64,000 bases of DNA from Marinobacter mobilis (GCF_900106945.1 NZ_FNNE01000006.1:248001-312000), one strand, 5' to 3'; shown: positions 26,909-37,966, numbered from the stretch's first letter. Program-made: numbers and translations. Notes: generated by a model not told the origin, from the letters alone.

Positions 26909-28096
26909 TCAGGCCCAGGCTTTTTTCAGGATGGCTTTGGCATCCTCAAGGCGGGCTTCGCGGGGATTGAACATGATGGCGCCATCATCCAGCGCCAGGG
27001 CGGCGATAGCCTCAAGCTGGGATTCTTCCACCTGTCCGGTTTCCTTCAGGGTGCGCGGCAGCTTGCACTTCTTGTAGAGAGCATCACGCATGCGGCGAAT
27101 GGCTGCGATGGCCGCTTCGGCACGACGATTGGCCGGGGTGGCTGCGTATGCTTCCGGACCGTCCAGGTACAGCAGCAGGTCGCCCAGAGGCTCGCGAATG
27201 CTCTCCAGGTTGTATTCAAGAACGTAAGGCAGGTACAGGCTCATGCACAGGCCGTGTGGCAGGTGACAGATGGCACCAGTGGCGTGGCCCAGGGCGTGCA
27301 CGAGTCCGACCATGGAATTGGAGAATGCGATGCCTGCCATGGTGGAGGCCTGAGCCAGTTCCAGGCGGCCATCGGCATCCTTGGGGTTGTCCATGACGCT
27401 CAGAAGGTTTTCGCTGATTTTCTTCACCGCGCTGGTGGCGTAGGCGTCGCTCAGGGGGTTCTTGCCGATGCAGGTGAATGCTTCGGTGGCATGGGTGAGG
27501 GCGTCCATCGCCGTTGCTGCGGTGATATGAGGTGGCAGCGTCAGGGTCATCCGCGGATCAATGATGGCAGCATTGGGCAGCAGGAAAGATGAGGTGAACG
27601 GTAGCTTCACCGATTTTTCCGTATCGGAAATGACCGCCACGGCAGTAACCTCAGAGCCGGTGCCGGCTGTCGTTGGGACCACGAAGAACGGCTTCAACGG
27701 ATGCTTGATGATGCCGGCGCCGGAGTACGCGGCGATATCATCGCCTCCCTCGGACACCAGAATGTTCACCGCTTTCGCGGTATCGATGGCGGAACCACCG
27801 CCAACGGCGATGATAGAGTCACATTTTTCTGCCCGGTAAATGCCCGCAATGTCACGTACCACTGCGATTGATGAATCCGGCGGAACATCATCGTAGATGC
27901 TGACGATTTCGAGTTCGCTCTCCTCGCAGGCCGTGATCACTGGCTCCAGAAGCCCGGCAGCACGTACACCCTTGTCGGTGATGATCATCGGCCGCTGGGC
28001 TCCGAGGCCGTTCAACTCGAAGGGGATATGTTCCAGGGCAGCCTTGCCGGCAACGACTTTTACCGGACAGAAAAATTCATAGTATTTATTGGTCAT
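26909..28096 (-). CDS. Iron-containing alcohol dehydrogenase
   Basis: A group III NAD(P)-dependent dehydrogenase of 395 residues that interconverts alcohols and aldehydes. The cofactor loop GGGSAIDTAKAVNI and PTTAGTGSEVT are clear. Metal ligands are expected in AMDALTHATEAF and in LVHALGHATGAICHLPHG. The start overlaps the stop of the gene before it by one base, so the two are coupled. Oxidation of medium or long-chain alcohols from hydrocarbon or wax-ester metabolism would suit the likely host, but the substrate is inference. Confidence 0.92.
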   Translation of the reverse strand: MTNKYYEFFCPVKVVAGKAALEHIPFELNGLGAQRPMIITDKGVRAAGLLEPVITACEESELEIVSIYDDVPPDSSIAVVRDIAGIYRAEKCDSIIAVGGGSAIDTAKAVNILVSEGGDDIAAYSGAGIIKHPLKPFFVVPTTAGTGSEVTAVAVISDTEKSVKLPFTSSFLLPNAAIIDPRMTLTLPPHITAATAMDALTHATEAFTCIGKNPLSDAYATSAVKKISENLLSVMDNPKDADGRLELAQASTMAGIAFSNSMVGLVHALGHATGAICHLPHGLCMSLYLPYVLEYNLESIREPLGDLLLYLDGPEAYAATPANRRAEAAIAAIRRMRDALYKKCKLPRTLKETGQVEESQLEAIAALALDDGAIMFNPREARLEDAKAILKKAWA

Positions 28097-28641
28097 TATG
28101 CTCTCGCCGTCTCAACGAATTGGGATGCAACTTTCAGGTAGATTCTGGAAGCACTGAGGATCTTTTCCGGCAGGTGCAGGTTACTTGGGTATTCCTTCAC
28201 CGCCCGCTGTGCCACAAGGCGCGGAAGAATGAAGGCCTCAAGCCGGTTCAGGACGCGGGTCATGCGAATGGCGTAGCTGATCTCTCCGTCCACAATCATT
28301 CGGTCGTTGGCAAACGCCACCGATGTTTTTTCCTGAAACGAAAGCACCAGGAATGCATGGGCGATGTGCTTGAACTTGATAGAGAGGTTCACTTTCCGCG
28401 GCGCGGAGCTGCCGTGATAGCGGAAGCGACCGTCCCCGAGATGTTCAACGATGAGGTTGGGGCCGTTAGGCATCACCATCATCTCGAAGAGGAAGCCCAC
28501 GGGCAGGGCGCTGGCTTCTTGCTGCGCTTCTGCATCTACCTCGCTGATCGCCTGCAAGGCGTTACCCATAACCTGAAACATGAGCTGCACATACAGGCGG
28601 CGGGCATGCAACGCCATGGGCTGCATTCGTCTGGCTAGCAT
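28096..28641 (-). CDS. Unknown protein coupled to Fe-alcohol dehydrogenase (possibly SCP2-like)
   Basis: A 181-residue protein without membrane segments or signal peptide. The middle part has strand-rich stretches (NLSIKFKHIAHAFLVLSF, TSVAFANDRMIVDG) ending in a helix-rich C-terminus, a pattern like SCP2 sterol-carrier or ubiquinone-biosynthesis lipid-binding domains; this is only a fold-level guess. Its stop overlaps the dehydrogenase start (TAATG), so a shared role, such as presenting a hydrophobic substrate, is plausible but unproven. Confidence 0.75.
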   Translation of the reverse strand: MLARRMQPMALHARRLYVQLMFQVMGNALQAISEVDAEAQQEASALPVGFLFEMMVMPNGPNLIVEHLGDGRFRYHGSSAPRKVNLSIKFKHIAHAFLVLSFQEKTSVAFANDRMIVDGEISYAIRMTRVLNRLEAFILPRLVAQRAVKEYPSNLHLPEKILSASRIYLKVASQFVETARA

Positions 28642-28697
28642 TGAATTCGTCCATTTGTTGTTGGGTTAACCTGATTTTTAGAGTTATTGCTCTAGAT

Positions 28698-28715
28698 GTC
28701 AATGAAGGGATTGAC
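28698..28715. promoter_or_regulatory. Inverted repeat upstream of the SCP2-like/ADH operon
   Basis: GTCAAT-GAAGGG-ATTGAC is a perfect 6-bp inverted repeat with a 6-bp spacer, 57 bp before the operon start and in the divergent region with the alpha/beta hydrolase. It has the form of a dimeric regulator site; no regulator gene is adjacent. Confidence 0.3.
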
Positions 28716-28847
28716 GGTGGTGGTGTGTCAGCTGGGTCAGCCCCGCGGGCAGTGCGGCCTGAAGCGAATCATTAGGAATGGCAATTGTCTGGTTTTATCG
28801 TTTGGGCGAGGATAACGACATTCGACATCCGTGTTAGAGGACAGTCT

Positions 28848-29795
28848 GTGACAGGTACCACCCATATCCATTCTCTGAAACACCGGCTTCAACCCTGGTC
28901 ATATCGCACCTCGGCGGGCTTTACTGTGCGGGGATTACGCAGTGTTCCCAGCGGGCGCCCTCTGATCCATTTCATTCATGGTAACGGCTATGCCGGACTG
29001 GTGTATGAGCACATGCTGGCGCCCCTGCTGGAGCACGCGGACCTGTTCATCAGTGATATTCAGGGGCACGGTGAGAGCGATCACGGTGGCCGGTTTCAGG
29101 GCTGGAACGGCACAGCGGCCCTTTGCGAAGAAGTGCTGGCGTCGTTCTTGCCGTACTATCAGGATACGTACCGGGAGAAATACCCTGGGGAGAACAGCCG
29201 GCCATTGCCGGTTCTGGGACTTGGGCACAGTTTTGGCGGCGTGATGACGGCACTGGTCATGGCGCGTTCGCCGACCTTGTTTGAGCGGGCCGTGCTGTTG
29301 GATCCGGTGCTGTTTTCACCCAACATGCTGCGGTTGATGGCGGCCAGCAACACGGTGGGTCTGTGGCGTCGTAATCGGATGGCGACCCGGGCCAGAAAGC
29401 GCCGCTCTCATTGGCCTGATCTGAACGCGGCTCACGCCAATTTCCACGAACGGGGAATTTTCCGTGGTTGGGATGAACGCAGCCTGCGCAGTTATCTGGA
29501 CCATGGTCTGCAGGCGCATCAGCAGGGCGGGGTCAGACTGAAGTGTCCGCCGGAACGTGAAGCCGAGATATTCGGATCCTATCCCAAGCGCTTGTGGCCC
29601 TCGTTGCGGAAGGTCACCACGCCGGTACACCTGATTTACGGCAGCCAGACCTATCCCTTTGTGGGCGAATCGGCAAAGCGCTGGCAGCGGCTGGCGGATC
29701 AGATCACCACGGAAGTGGTTCCGGGGGGGCACTGCTTCATGCTGGAACACCCGGAAGCCACGGCTGATCGGGTTATCGGGTCACTGCTTTCCTGA
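28848..29795 (+). CDS. Alpha/beta hydrolase
   Basis: A 315-residue cytoplasmic serine hydrolase. HFIHGNGYAGLVYEHML carries the oxyanion region, LGHSFGGVMTAL the nucleophile elbow (Ser), VHLIYGSQTYPFVGE the expected acid region, and PGGHCFMLEHPE the His. The GTG start at 28848 has AGAGGA six bases upstream; longer in-frame starts lack one. Related proteins are annotated as lysophospholipase- or haloalkane-like hydrolases; the substrate is unknown. A good terminator follows the stop. Confidence 0.87.
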   Translation: MTGTTHIHSLKHRLQPWSYRTSAGFTVRGLRSVPSGRPLIHFIHGNGYAGLVYEHMLAPLLEHADLFISDIQGHGESDHGGRFQGWNGTAALCEEVLASFLPYYQDTYREKYPGENSRPLPVLGLGHSFGGVMTALVMARSPTLFERAVLLDPVLFSPNMLRLMAASNTVGLWRRNRMATRARKRRSHWPDLNAAHANFHERGIFRGWDERSLRSYLDHGLQAHQQGGVRLKCPPEREAEIFGSYPKRLWPSLRKVTTPVHLIYGSQTYPFVGESAKRWQRLADQITTEVVPGGHCFMLEHPEATADRVIGSLLS

Positions 29796-29800
29796 CCCGG

Positions 29801-29829
29801 CTGGCGCAGGTTATCCCTGCGCCAGTTTT
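29801..29829 (+). terminator. Terminator of the alpha/beta hydrolase gene
   Basis: CTGGCGCAGG and CCTGCGCCAG form a 10-bp perfect stem with loop TTATC, followed by TTTT on the plus strand. It overlaps the last codons of the convergent metalloprotease gene. Confidence 0.8.
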
Positions 29830-31091
29830 GCCAGTTTGCGGCGGGCTTCCTCGCCAACCTCACCACCCGCTTCGGCTGCAGTCTGATAGTAACGAACCGC
29901 TTCGTCACGGCGGTTTTCCGCAACCGCAATATCCCCCAGTCGCAGGAACCCAATGGCCGTGGGTACCACCCGGTTGGCTTCGGTGATGTCTTCACGGGCT
30001 TGCTGATACCGGTTTCTGGCGAAGGCATTGAGTCCCCGGCGCAGGCGGTAGCTGAACATCTCCGGGTAGAGGGAAACAGCCTTGTCATAGGCGCCGGCAG
30101 CTGCCGTGACGTCTCCGCGGTGTTCCAGAAGCTGGCCGCGAAGTGCATGGAACATGGCTTCATCCGGCTCGATCCGAATAGCTGAAGCAACTTTGTTCAG
30201 AGCGCCTTCAAAGTCTTCCTGGCGGATCAGGGACACGGCCTCGTCGTAAGCGTCATACGCCGGTTGGCGGGTTTTGAGGAACGCCATGCGGCGTTGGTAT
30301 TCGTCACGACCCCGATAGCCGCCAACCCCCAGTTCCCGGGTCAGGGCAAGGTTGCGGTCGACGCGTTTCTGGGAAGGCGGGTGGGTCGCAAACAAGCTGG
30401 AGAGGTAGTCGGCAGACTGGCCCTGGGACATGTCAACAAACAGCTGCTGCAGCTCAACGGCAGCCATCGGGTCGTAACCGGCTTTGACCATGTAGTGGAT
30501 GCCATAGTAGTCCGATTCCAGTTCATCGCCCTGGCCGTATTGCGCCAGCGCAAGCTGGGAGCCTATGTTGGCACTGCCCATCACCACGTTGGCCAGCCCA
30601 CTGTCTCCCATCGCCATACCCAGACCTGCCATACCGGCATTGAGGATCATGCCGGTCTGCATGCGCTGCACACTGTGGCGGGCAGCGGCGTGGACAATTT
30701 CATGGCCGATGACCGACGCCAGCTGGGCTTCGTCGTCGAGTTGGGTCAACAGCCCCCGGTTGATCGCGATCTTGCCACCGGGCAGCGCCCAGGCATTGGG
30801 CACGCTGCTGTTGAGCACCACAAACTCGTAGGGGAGGTCAGGGCGGTCACTGACCGCAGCCAGTTTGTTACCGACTTCCCGTACGTAAAAGGTCAGTTCC
30901 GGGTCAAGGTAGAACTGGCCACCCTGAGTCTGTTGCGTGGGAATGTATTGTTCGGCGCCCATGGCCAGTTCCTGGCTCTGTGGTATCAGCGACAGTTCGC
31001 TTTCTCCGGTGACCGGGTTCACGGCACACCCGGTGCTGAGGGTCGCGGTCAGAGCGATGGCCAGCCAGTGGCGAATATTGCGGTTTGTCAC
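29811..31091 (-). CDS. M48 metalloprotease with TPR repeats, BepA-like lipoprotein
   Basis: A periplasmic quality-control protease for outer-membrane proteins, by similarity to BepA (YfgC). The 426-residue product starts at a GTG with GGGAG six bases upstream. Cys22 follows a signal segment (LAIALTATLSTGC), so it may be a lipoprotein, unlike soluble E. coli BepA. The zinc site HEIVH is at 130-134, with the third ligand expected in ELESDYYG. The C-terminal ~150 residues form TPR-like repeats. It is a single-gene unit. Confidence 0.9.
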   Translation of the reverse strand: MTNRNIRHWLAIALTATLSTGCAVNPVTGESELSLIPQSQELAMGAEQYIPTQQTQGGQFYLDPELTFYVREVGNKLAAVSDRPDLPYEFVVLNSSVPNAWALPGGKIAINRGLLTQLDDEAQLASVIGHEIVHAAARHSVQRMQTGMILNAGMAGLGMAMGDSGLANVVMGSANIGSQLALAQYGQGDELESDYYGIHYMVKAGYDPMAAVELQQLFVDMSQGQSADYLSSLFATHPPSQKRVDRNLALTRELGVGGYRGRDEYQRRMAFLKTRQPAYDAYDEAVSLIRQEDFEGALNKVASAIRIEPDEAMFHALRGQLLEHRGDVTAAAGAYDKAVSLYPEMFSYRLRRGLNAFARNRYQQAREDITEANRVVPTAIGFLRLGDIAVAENRRDEAVRYYQTAAEAGGEVGEEARRKLAKLAQG

Positions 31092-31283
31092 ACCCGTCTC
31101 CCTTACGTGTTCTTCCTGAGTGGTAATGTGGATCACCTGCATCTAAGGTGAAATGAAGGTGTTATACCACACTGGCGGGAGGTGCGTATGAACCCCGGGC
31201 CCGCCGGTGGAGGGGCTTGCCCCTTTAAGATATGATGCGCGCCGCCGCTAAAGGTTTCTTCCCACATTCCCGGAAAGGTATTG

Positions 31284-32030
31284 ATGTCCGACTATCTCGA
31301 GCTGCTTGCTCTGCTCTGGTTTCTTATATGTTGGCTGGGCTACAGCGAATATTCCCGTCGACGGGCAAAAGACCGGCCCTGCCTTTCCAATACCCTCGAT
31401 CTATACCGGGAAGACTGGATGCGGGTCATGCTGCAGCGCGGTAACCGGATTTCCGATGCCTCCGTTGTTGGCAACCTTGAACGAAACGGGGCCTTCTTTG
31501 CCTCCAGTTGCCTGCTGATTCTGGCCGGTATCATCACCGCGCTGGGCTATACCCAGGAAGTGATGGAAGTGCTCAGCACCCTGCCGTTCAATAACCTGCC
31601 CAGCCGCGAAATCTGGGAGTTGCGGATGGTGGTGCTGCTGGTGGTGTTTATCTATGCCTTCTTCAAGTTCACCTGGTCGATGCGGCTGTATAACTTCGTC
31701 GCTGTCATGATCGGCAGTGCCCCGTTACCTGATGACAAACAAACCAGTCCGGCGGCGCGGGAGGCCTTTGCCTGCAATGCGGCCGGGGTCTGCAACATGG
31801 CAGGAGACGCCTTCAACCTGGGGTTGCGTTCCTACTACTATGCGTTGGCCGTAGTGGCCTGGTTCATCCATCCTCTGGCCTTCATTGTGGCGTCCACCTG
31901 GGTGGTGCTGGTCCTGTACCGACGGGAATTCCGCTCCAGTGCCCTGACCGCCCTGCGCCAGGGCAAGGTCTTTGAGGACCCGGGCAGTCGGGCCGGTAAA
32001 ACCGACAAACTGACAGCAAATCTGAAGTGA
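31284..32030 (+). CDS. DUF599 family integral membrane protein
   Basis: An inner-membrane protein of 248 residues with about four membrane segments: residues 5-20, 75-92 (CLLILAGIITALGYT), 112-130 (VVLLVVFIYAFFKFTWS) and 185-215. The conserved core FTWSMRLYNFVAVMIG and CNAAGVCNMAGDAFNLGLRSYYYALA fits DUF599, whose function is unknown. The ATG at 31284 follows GGAAAGG. Two thioesterase genes follow closely in the same direction. Confidence 0.85.
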   Translation: MSDYLELLALLWFLICWLGYSEYSRRRAKDRPCLSNTLDLYREDWMRVMLQRGNRISDASVVGNLERNGAFFASSCLLILAGIITALGYTQEVMEVLSTLPFNNLPSREIWELRMVVLLVVFIYAFFKFTWSMRLYNFVAVMIGSAPLPDDKQTSPAAREAFACNAAGVCNMAGDAFNLGLRSYYYALAVVAWFIHPLAFIVASTWVVLVLYRREFRSSALTALRQGKVFEDPGSRAGKTDKLTANLK

Positions 32031-32041
32031 GGGCAGACAGC

Positions 32042-32512
32042 ATGACCGATACCTTGCGGCTGGAGCGCGTACGCCGCTTCATCAACACACTTCAGCAATC
32101 GAGGGCGTTGGGTCTGACGGTGGAAGATGCCGATGAGAACCACCTGATACTGTGTCTTCCCTACAGCGATCACATTATTGGCAATCCGGAAACCGGAGTG
32201 ATCCATGGCGGGGCGATTACCACCATGATGGATACCGCCTCGGGCTCGGTCATGATTTGCGCCTTGCCGGAATTCGAGCTGTGCCCAACCCTCGATCTTC
32301 GCGTCGACTACATGCGTGCCGCCGAACCTCACAAGCCGGTTTATGCCCGGGCAGAGGCCTACCGGGTGACCAGCAATATCATTTTCACCCGTTGTGAAGC
32401 CTATCAGGAGGAAGGTAAGCCCGTTGCCCAGTGCGTAGGTACGTTCATGCGCATTGGCAAAGAGGCGACCCCGAAATCCTACAGAGACCTGATTACCGGA
32501 GGTGAGGCATGA
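32042..32512 (+). CDS. PaaI-type hotdog thioesterase (first of two)
   Basis: A 156-residue hotdog-fold acyl-CoA thioesterase. The signature VIHGGAITTMMDTASG holds the HGG motif and catalytic Asp, followed by LDLRVDYMRAAEP, the strand typical of PaaI/YbdB-like enzymes. The ATG at 32042 lies 11 bp after the DUF599 stop. The next gene overlaps it by four bases (ATGA) and encodes a paralogous protein, so both chains may form one heteromeric enzyme; this is inference. Confidence 0.9.
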   Translation: MTDTLRLERVRRFINTLQQSRALGLTVEDADENHLILCLPYSDHIIGNPETGVIHGGAITTMMDTASGSVMICALPEFELCPTLDLRVDYMRAAEPHKPVYARAEAYRVTSNIIFTRCEAYQEEGKPVAQCVGTFMRIGKEATPKSYRDLITGGEA

Positions 32513-32943
32513 CCACGGCTGAGGTACTCCGTTATACCCAGGAGACCGGTGATTTTTCCCGCATGCTCAATGATATTCCTTACGCGGGGTTTATCGGGCT
32601 GCAGTGCGAGCGGTTTGGTGATGATCTGATCTTCCGCCTGCCCCGGAAAGATTCCAATATTGGCAACCCGATCCTGCCAGCCATTCATGGCGGGGTGATT
32701 GGTGGTTTTATGGAATTGTCCGCCGCCATCTATCTGATGATGTCCCAGGAGGTGCTGCGCATGCCGCGCATCGTCGATTTTTCCCTGGACTACCTGCGAG
32801 CGGGGCTCGATCGGGAAACCTATGCCGAGTGCCGTCTGACCCGTCAGGGCAACCGGGTAGCCAATGTGATGATCACCGCCTGGCAAAAATCCCGCAACGA
32901 ACCTATCGCCACGGCAAGGGCGCATTTCCTGCTGGAAGACTGA
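32509..32943 (+). CDS. PaaI-type hotdog thioesterase (second of two)
   Basis: A 144-residue paralogue of the preceding gene. It keeps the HGG motif (AIHGGVIGGFMELSA) but has Glu where the first protein has the catalytic Asp, and keeps the following strand VDFSLDYLRAGLD. Glu is used by other hotdog thioesterase groups, so activity is not excluded. It overlaps the first gene by four bases, a strong sign of coupled translation. Confidence 0.88.
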   Translation: MTTAEVLRYTQETGDFSRMLNDIPYAGFIGLQCERFGDDLIFRLPRKDSNIGNPILPAIHGGVIGGFMELSAAIYLMMSQEVLRMPRIVDFSLDYLRAGLDRETYAECRLTRQGNRVANVMITAWQKSRNEPIATARAHFLLED

Positions 32944-32949
32944 CGGGGC

Positions 32950-32977
32950 CTTGAAAAGATTCAGCCCGGCCCCACTT
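32950..32977 (+). promoter_or_regulatory. RpoH (sigma-32) type heat-shock promoter of htpG
   Basis: CTTGAA at 32950-32955 and CCCCACTT at 32970-32977 are separated by 14 bp. This matches the E. coli heat-shock consensus CTTGAA-N13/14-CCCCATNT with one mismatch. It lies 85 bp before the htpG ATG, on the correct strand. Confidence 0.75.
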
Positions 32978-33061
32978 CTGAGTGCATAACCAATTTCAGC
33001 CGGCCAGGCCATAGGGCCTGCCGGTCAATGTGTTCCATTGCAGTCAGGAGAAAGACAAGCC

Positions 33062-34954
33062 ATGACGGTTGAATCACAGAAAGAAACCCTGGGCTTCCAG
33101 ACCGAAGTGAAGCAGTTGCTTCACCTGATGATCCACTCCCTCTATTCCAACAAGGAAATTTTCCTGCGGGAGCTGATCTCCAACGCTTCAGATGCTGAAG
33201 ACAAGCTGCGCTTCGCGGCCCTCAAGGACGACAGCTTGTATGAGGGCAGTCCGGACCTGAATATCCGCATCGACTTCGATGAAGAGGCCAACACGGTCAC
33301 CATTACCGACAACGGTATTGGTATGAGCCGTGAGGACGTGATCAACAACCTCGGAACCATCGCCAAATCCGGTACTGCGGATTTCCTCAAGCAGTTGTCT
33401 GGTGATGAAAAGAAAGACAGCAAACTGATCGGCCAGTTCGGTGTTGGTTTCTACTCCGCATTCATTGTCGCAGATCGTGTTGAAGTCTTTACCCGCAAGG
33501 CCGGTGCGGCGGCTGAAGAAGGGATTCACTGGGAATCCAAAGGCGACGGCGAGTTCAGCATTGAGCCGGTGTCCCGAGAATCCCGTGGTACCCAGATCGT
33601 ACTGCACCTCAAAGCCGATGAGAAAGAATTTGCCAATGGCTGGCGCCTGCGCTCCCTGGTCAAGAAGTACTCCGACCACATCTCGTTCCCGGTGGTGATG
33701 ACGGCGGAATCCACCGAAGAGGGCGAGGAAGCGAAGGACGAAACCGTCAACGACGCCACCGCACTGTGGACCCTGCCTCGTAACGAAGTGAAGGACGAGG
33801 AATACAAGGAGTTCTACAAGCACATTGCCCACGACTTTGAAGACCCGCTGAGCTGGTCTCACAACAAGGTCGAAGGCAAGCTCGACTACACCAGTTTGTT
33901 GTACCTGCCGGCCCGGGCTCCGTTTGACCTGTACAACCGGGAAGCGCCCCGCGGCCTTAAGCTGTATGTGCAGCGGGTTTTCATCATGGACGATGCCGAG
34001 CAATTCCTGCCGTTGTACCTGCGTTTCACCAAGGGTGTGATTGATTCCAACGACCTGTCCCTGAACGTCTCCCGCGAGATCCTGCAGAGCGACAGTACCG
34101 TTGAAAGCATCAAGAGCGCTCTGACCAAGCGGGTGCTGGACATGCTCTCCAAGCTGGTCAAGAAAGATCCGGAGCAGTACCAGAAGTTCTGGGACGAGTT
34201 TGGCCAAGTGCTGAAAGAAGGTCCTGCCGAGGACTTCGGTAACCGCGAGAAAGTTGCCGGTCTGCTGCGCTTTGCCTCAACTCACACTGGTGAAGCGGCC
34301 CAGAATGTGTCTCTGGATGACTACATCGGCCGCATGAAGGATGGTCAGAAGAAGATCTTCTTTATCACTGCCGACAGCTTCGTGGCCGCCAAGAGCAGTC
34401 CGCACCTGGAAGTGTTCCGCAAGAAGGGCATTGAAGTCCTGATCCTGTCCGATCGCATTGATGAATGGATGATGGGCTACCTCAACGAATACGACGGCAA
34501 GCAGTTCCAGGATGTCGCCCGTGGCGAGCTGGATCTTGGCGATACCGAGTCTGAGGAAGACAAGAAACAGCAGGAAGAGGCAACCAAGACGCATAAAGAG
34601 CTGCTGGATCGTATCCAGAAAGCCCTGGCTGAGCGTGTTCAGGAGGTTCGTGTAACGAACCGTTTGACGGACTCTCCGGCGTGTCTGGTCGTGGGTGATC
34701 ATGACATGGGTGCCCAGATGAAGAAGATCATGGAAGCGGCTGGCCAGAAAGTGCCGGACAGCAAGCCGATCTTTGAGATCAATGTTGAGCATCCGCTGGT
34801 TCAGCGCCTGGAAAGCGAACAGGGCGACGAACGTTTTGGTGAGCTGTCGGCCGTGCTGTTTGATCAGGCCACCCTGGCCAGTGGCGAGCAACTCGAAGAT
34901 CCGGGTGCCTATGTGGCTCGCCTGAACCGTTTGTTGCTCGAGCTGGCAAACTGA
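33062..34954 (+). CDS. htpG: Molecular chaperone HtpG (Hsp90)
   Basis: An ATP-driven chaperone of 630 residues acting as a cytoplasmic dimer. The GHKL ATP-binding domain is at the N-terminus: [37 protein letters not shown] and [13 protein letters not shown]. The middle domain includes the conserved LPRNEV and [13 protein letters not shown] regions, and the C-terminal dimerisation domain ends normally. The ATG at 33062 is preceded by AGGAG at 33046-33050; an in-frame start at 33038 is rejected. A heat-shock promoter lies upstream. Confidence 0.98.
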   Translation: MTVESQKETLGFQTEVKQLLHLMIHSLYSNKEIFLRELISNASDAEDKLRFAALKDDSLYEGSPDLNIRIDFDEEANTVTITDNGIGMSREDVINNLGTIAKSGTADFLKQLSGDEKKDSKLIGQFGVGFYSAFIVADRVEVFTRKAGAAAEEGIHWESKGDGEFSIEPVSRESRGTQIVLHLKADEKEFANGWRLRSLVKKYSDHISFPVVMTAESTEEGEEAKDETVNDATALWTLPRNEVKDEEYKEFYKHIAHDFEDPLSWSHNKVEGKLDYTSLLYLPARAPFDLYNREAPRGLKLYVQRVFIMDDAEQFLPLYLRFTKGVIDSNDLSLNVSREILQSDSTVESIKSALTKRVLDMLSKLVKKDPEQYQKFWDEFGQVLKEGPAEDFGNREKVAGLLRFASTHTGEAAQNVSLDDYIGRMKDGQKKIFFITADSFVAAKSSPHLEVFRKKGIEVLILSDRIDEWMMGYLNEYDGKQFQDVARGELDLGDTESEEDKKQQEEATKTHKELLDRIQKALAERVQEVRVTNRLTDSPACLVVGDHDMGAQMKKIMEAAGQKVPDSKPIFEINVEHPLVQRLESEQGDERFGELSAVLFDQATLASGEQLEDPGAYVARLNRLLLELAN

Positions 34955-34981
34955 TCTGCTGCTGAGATCAGCGCGACCAGC

Positions 34982-35200
34982 ATGCAGTATATTATCGTGG
35001 ACATCTCGATCAGCCCTGAGGAGTGGATCAAGCTCTACCAGGGTGTGGCCCGGGATGTCCATGTTCGGGCCCGGGACGGACGTACCGTCCGTTTCCCGGC
35101 TCGAATTCTCTCCCCGTTCTTTCTCCGCGAAGGTATTCACGGTGCCTTCCGCATTTCCTTCGATGGCAACGGCAAGTTCCAGACCATCGACCGCCTGTAG
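34982..35200 (+). CDS. DUF2835 family small protein
   Basis: A 72-residue protein of unknown function typical of Pseudomonas and Marinobacter relatives. It begins MQYIIVDISISPEEWIKLYQ and has the conserved RARDGRTVRFPARILSPF and GAFRISFDGNGKFQTI. It starts 27 bp after htpG and could be read through from it. No membrane segment or metal motif is seen. Confidence 0.85.
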   Translation: MQYIIVDISISPEEWIKLYQGVARDVHVRARDGRTVRFPARILSPFFLREGIHGAFRISFDGNGKFQTIDRL

Positions 35201-35335
35201 CTGACCTTTCCTTGATGTCCCGGCTGTTTTTGTTCGATTGTAAAAAGCTTTCGCTACGGTATTTTTAATTAATTATATCTTTCATTGTCTCGCTTGTTAT
35301 CTTGATCCTGTACTCGTTGATGCAGGAGTAACCCA

Positions 35336-35428
35336 ATGTTCCAGCGCACATTTCATTTGCTGAACACCGGGAGTGGCGCGGCCGGGATTCTGGCCGGGTA
35401 CTGGGGGAACTACGCCGCTGCGCAGTAA
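35336..35428 (+). CDS. Possible 30-residue small protein upstream of katG
   Basis: An ATG at 35336 with AGGAG seven bases upstream (35324-35328) opens a 30-codon frame that ends at TAA 35426-35428. The peptide is Gly/Ala-rich and mildly hydrophobic in the middle (GSGAAGILAGYWGNYAAA), with a basic N-terminus. It lies between DUF2835 and the katG operator. There is no family match from memory; the ribosome binding site is the main support. Confidence 0.35.
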   Translation: MFQRTFHLLNTGSGAAGILAGYWGNYAAAQ

Positions 35429-35471
35429 GCCTGCAGGGTAAGCCCCCGACCCAAAAGGCGTGGGATCGCTG

Positions 35472-35508
35472 ATAGCGAAAGGCTATCTGGTAAGTAGTAA
35501 ATAACTCA
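35472..35508 (+). promoter_or_regulatory. OxyR-type operator of katG
   Basis: ATAG-N7-CTAT-N7-GTAG-N7-CTCA has the four-quarter spacing of the OxyR consensus (ATAG-N7-CTAT-N7-ATAG-N7-CTAT); the first pair is exact and the second is degenerate. The site directly abuts or overlaps the weak -35 position of a promoter with -10 TATAGT, as expected for OxyR activation. Confidence 0.65.
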
Positions 35509-35535
35509 GGCGGGCCGGTACAGGTCATCTATAGT
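35507..35535 (+). promoter_or_regulatory. Candidate katG promoter
   Basis: A -10 element TATAGT lies at 35530-35535. The -35 position 17 bp upstream (35507-35512, CAGGCG) is poor, which is normal for an activator-dependent promoter. The leader to the katG ATG is about 70 nt. Confidence 0.5.
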
Positions 35536-35611
35536 TAGTGATGCTCCTGTCACGATAACGCCTTTCGATTTGTACAAGTGCACGAATGCAGCTTAACCAA
35601 CAAGGAGATAG

Positions 35612-37786
<2,175 letters not shown>

Positions 37787-37798
37787 GCGGTAGAAGAC

Positions 37799-37828
37799 AC
37801 CGGGCCCCTGTGGGGCCCGGTTATTATT
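37799..37828 (+). terminator. Terminator of katG
   Basis: ACCGGGCCCC (37799-37808) and GGGGCCCGGT (37812-37821) form a 10-bp stem with a TGT loop, followed by the T-rich TATTATT. It lies 12 bp after the stop codon. Confidence 0.85.
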
Positions 37829-37966
37829 GCCTTCTGTAGGGAATCGACCGCAAACCCGGCTACCAAAGCCCGGAGAAATTCCTTACAATCCCGCCCCGGT
37901 TGATTTTTGACCAGCCTCTGGTCATTACGTCCATTTATCTCGCACCCTGTCTGCTCCGGAGTTCCC

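Noticed and set aside
33188..34207. A 339-codon open frame antisense to htpG
   Set aside because: It lies wholly inside a strongly conserved gene; the composition of the wobble positions creates such shadows and the product resembles no family.
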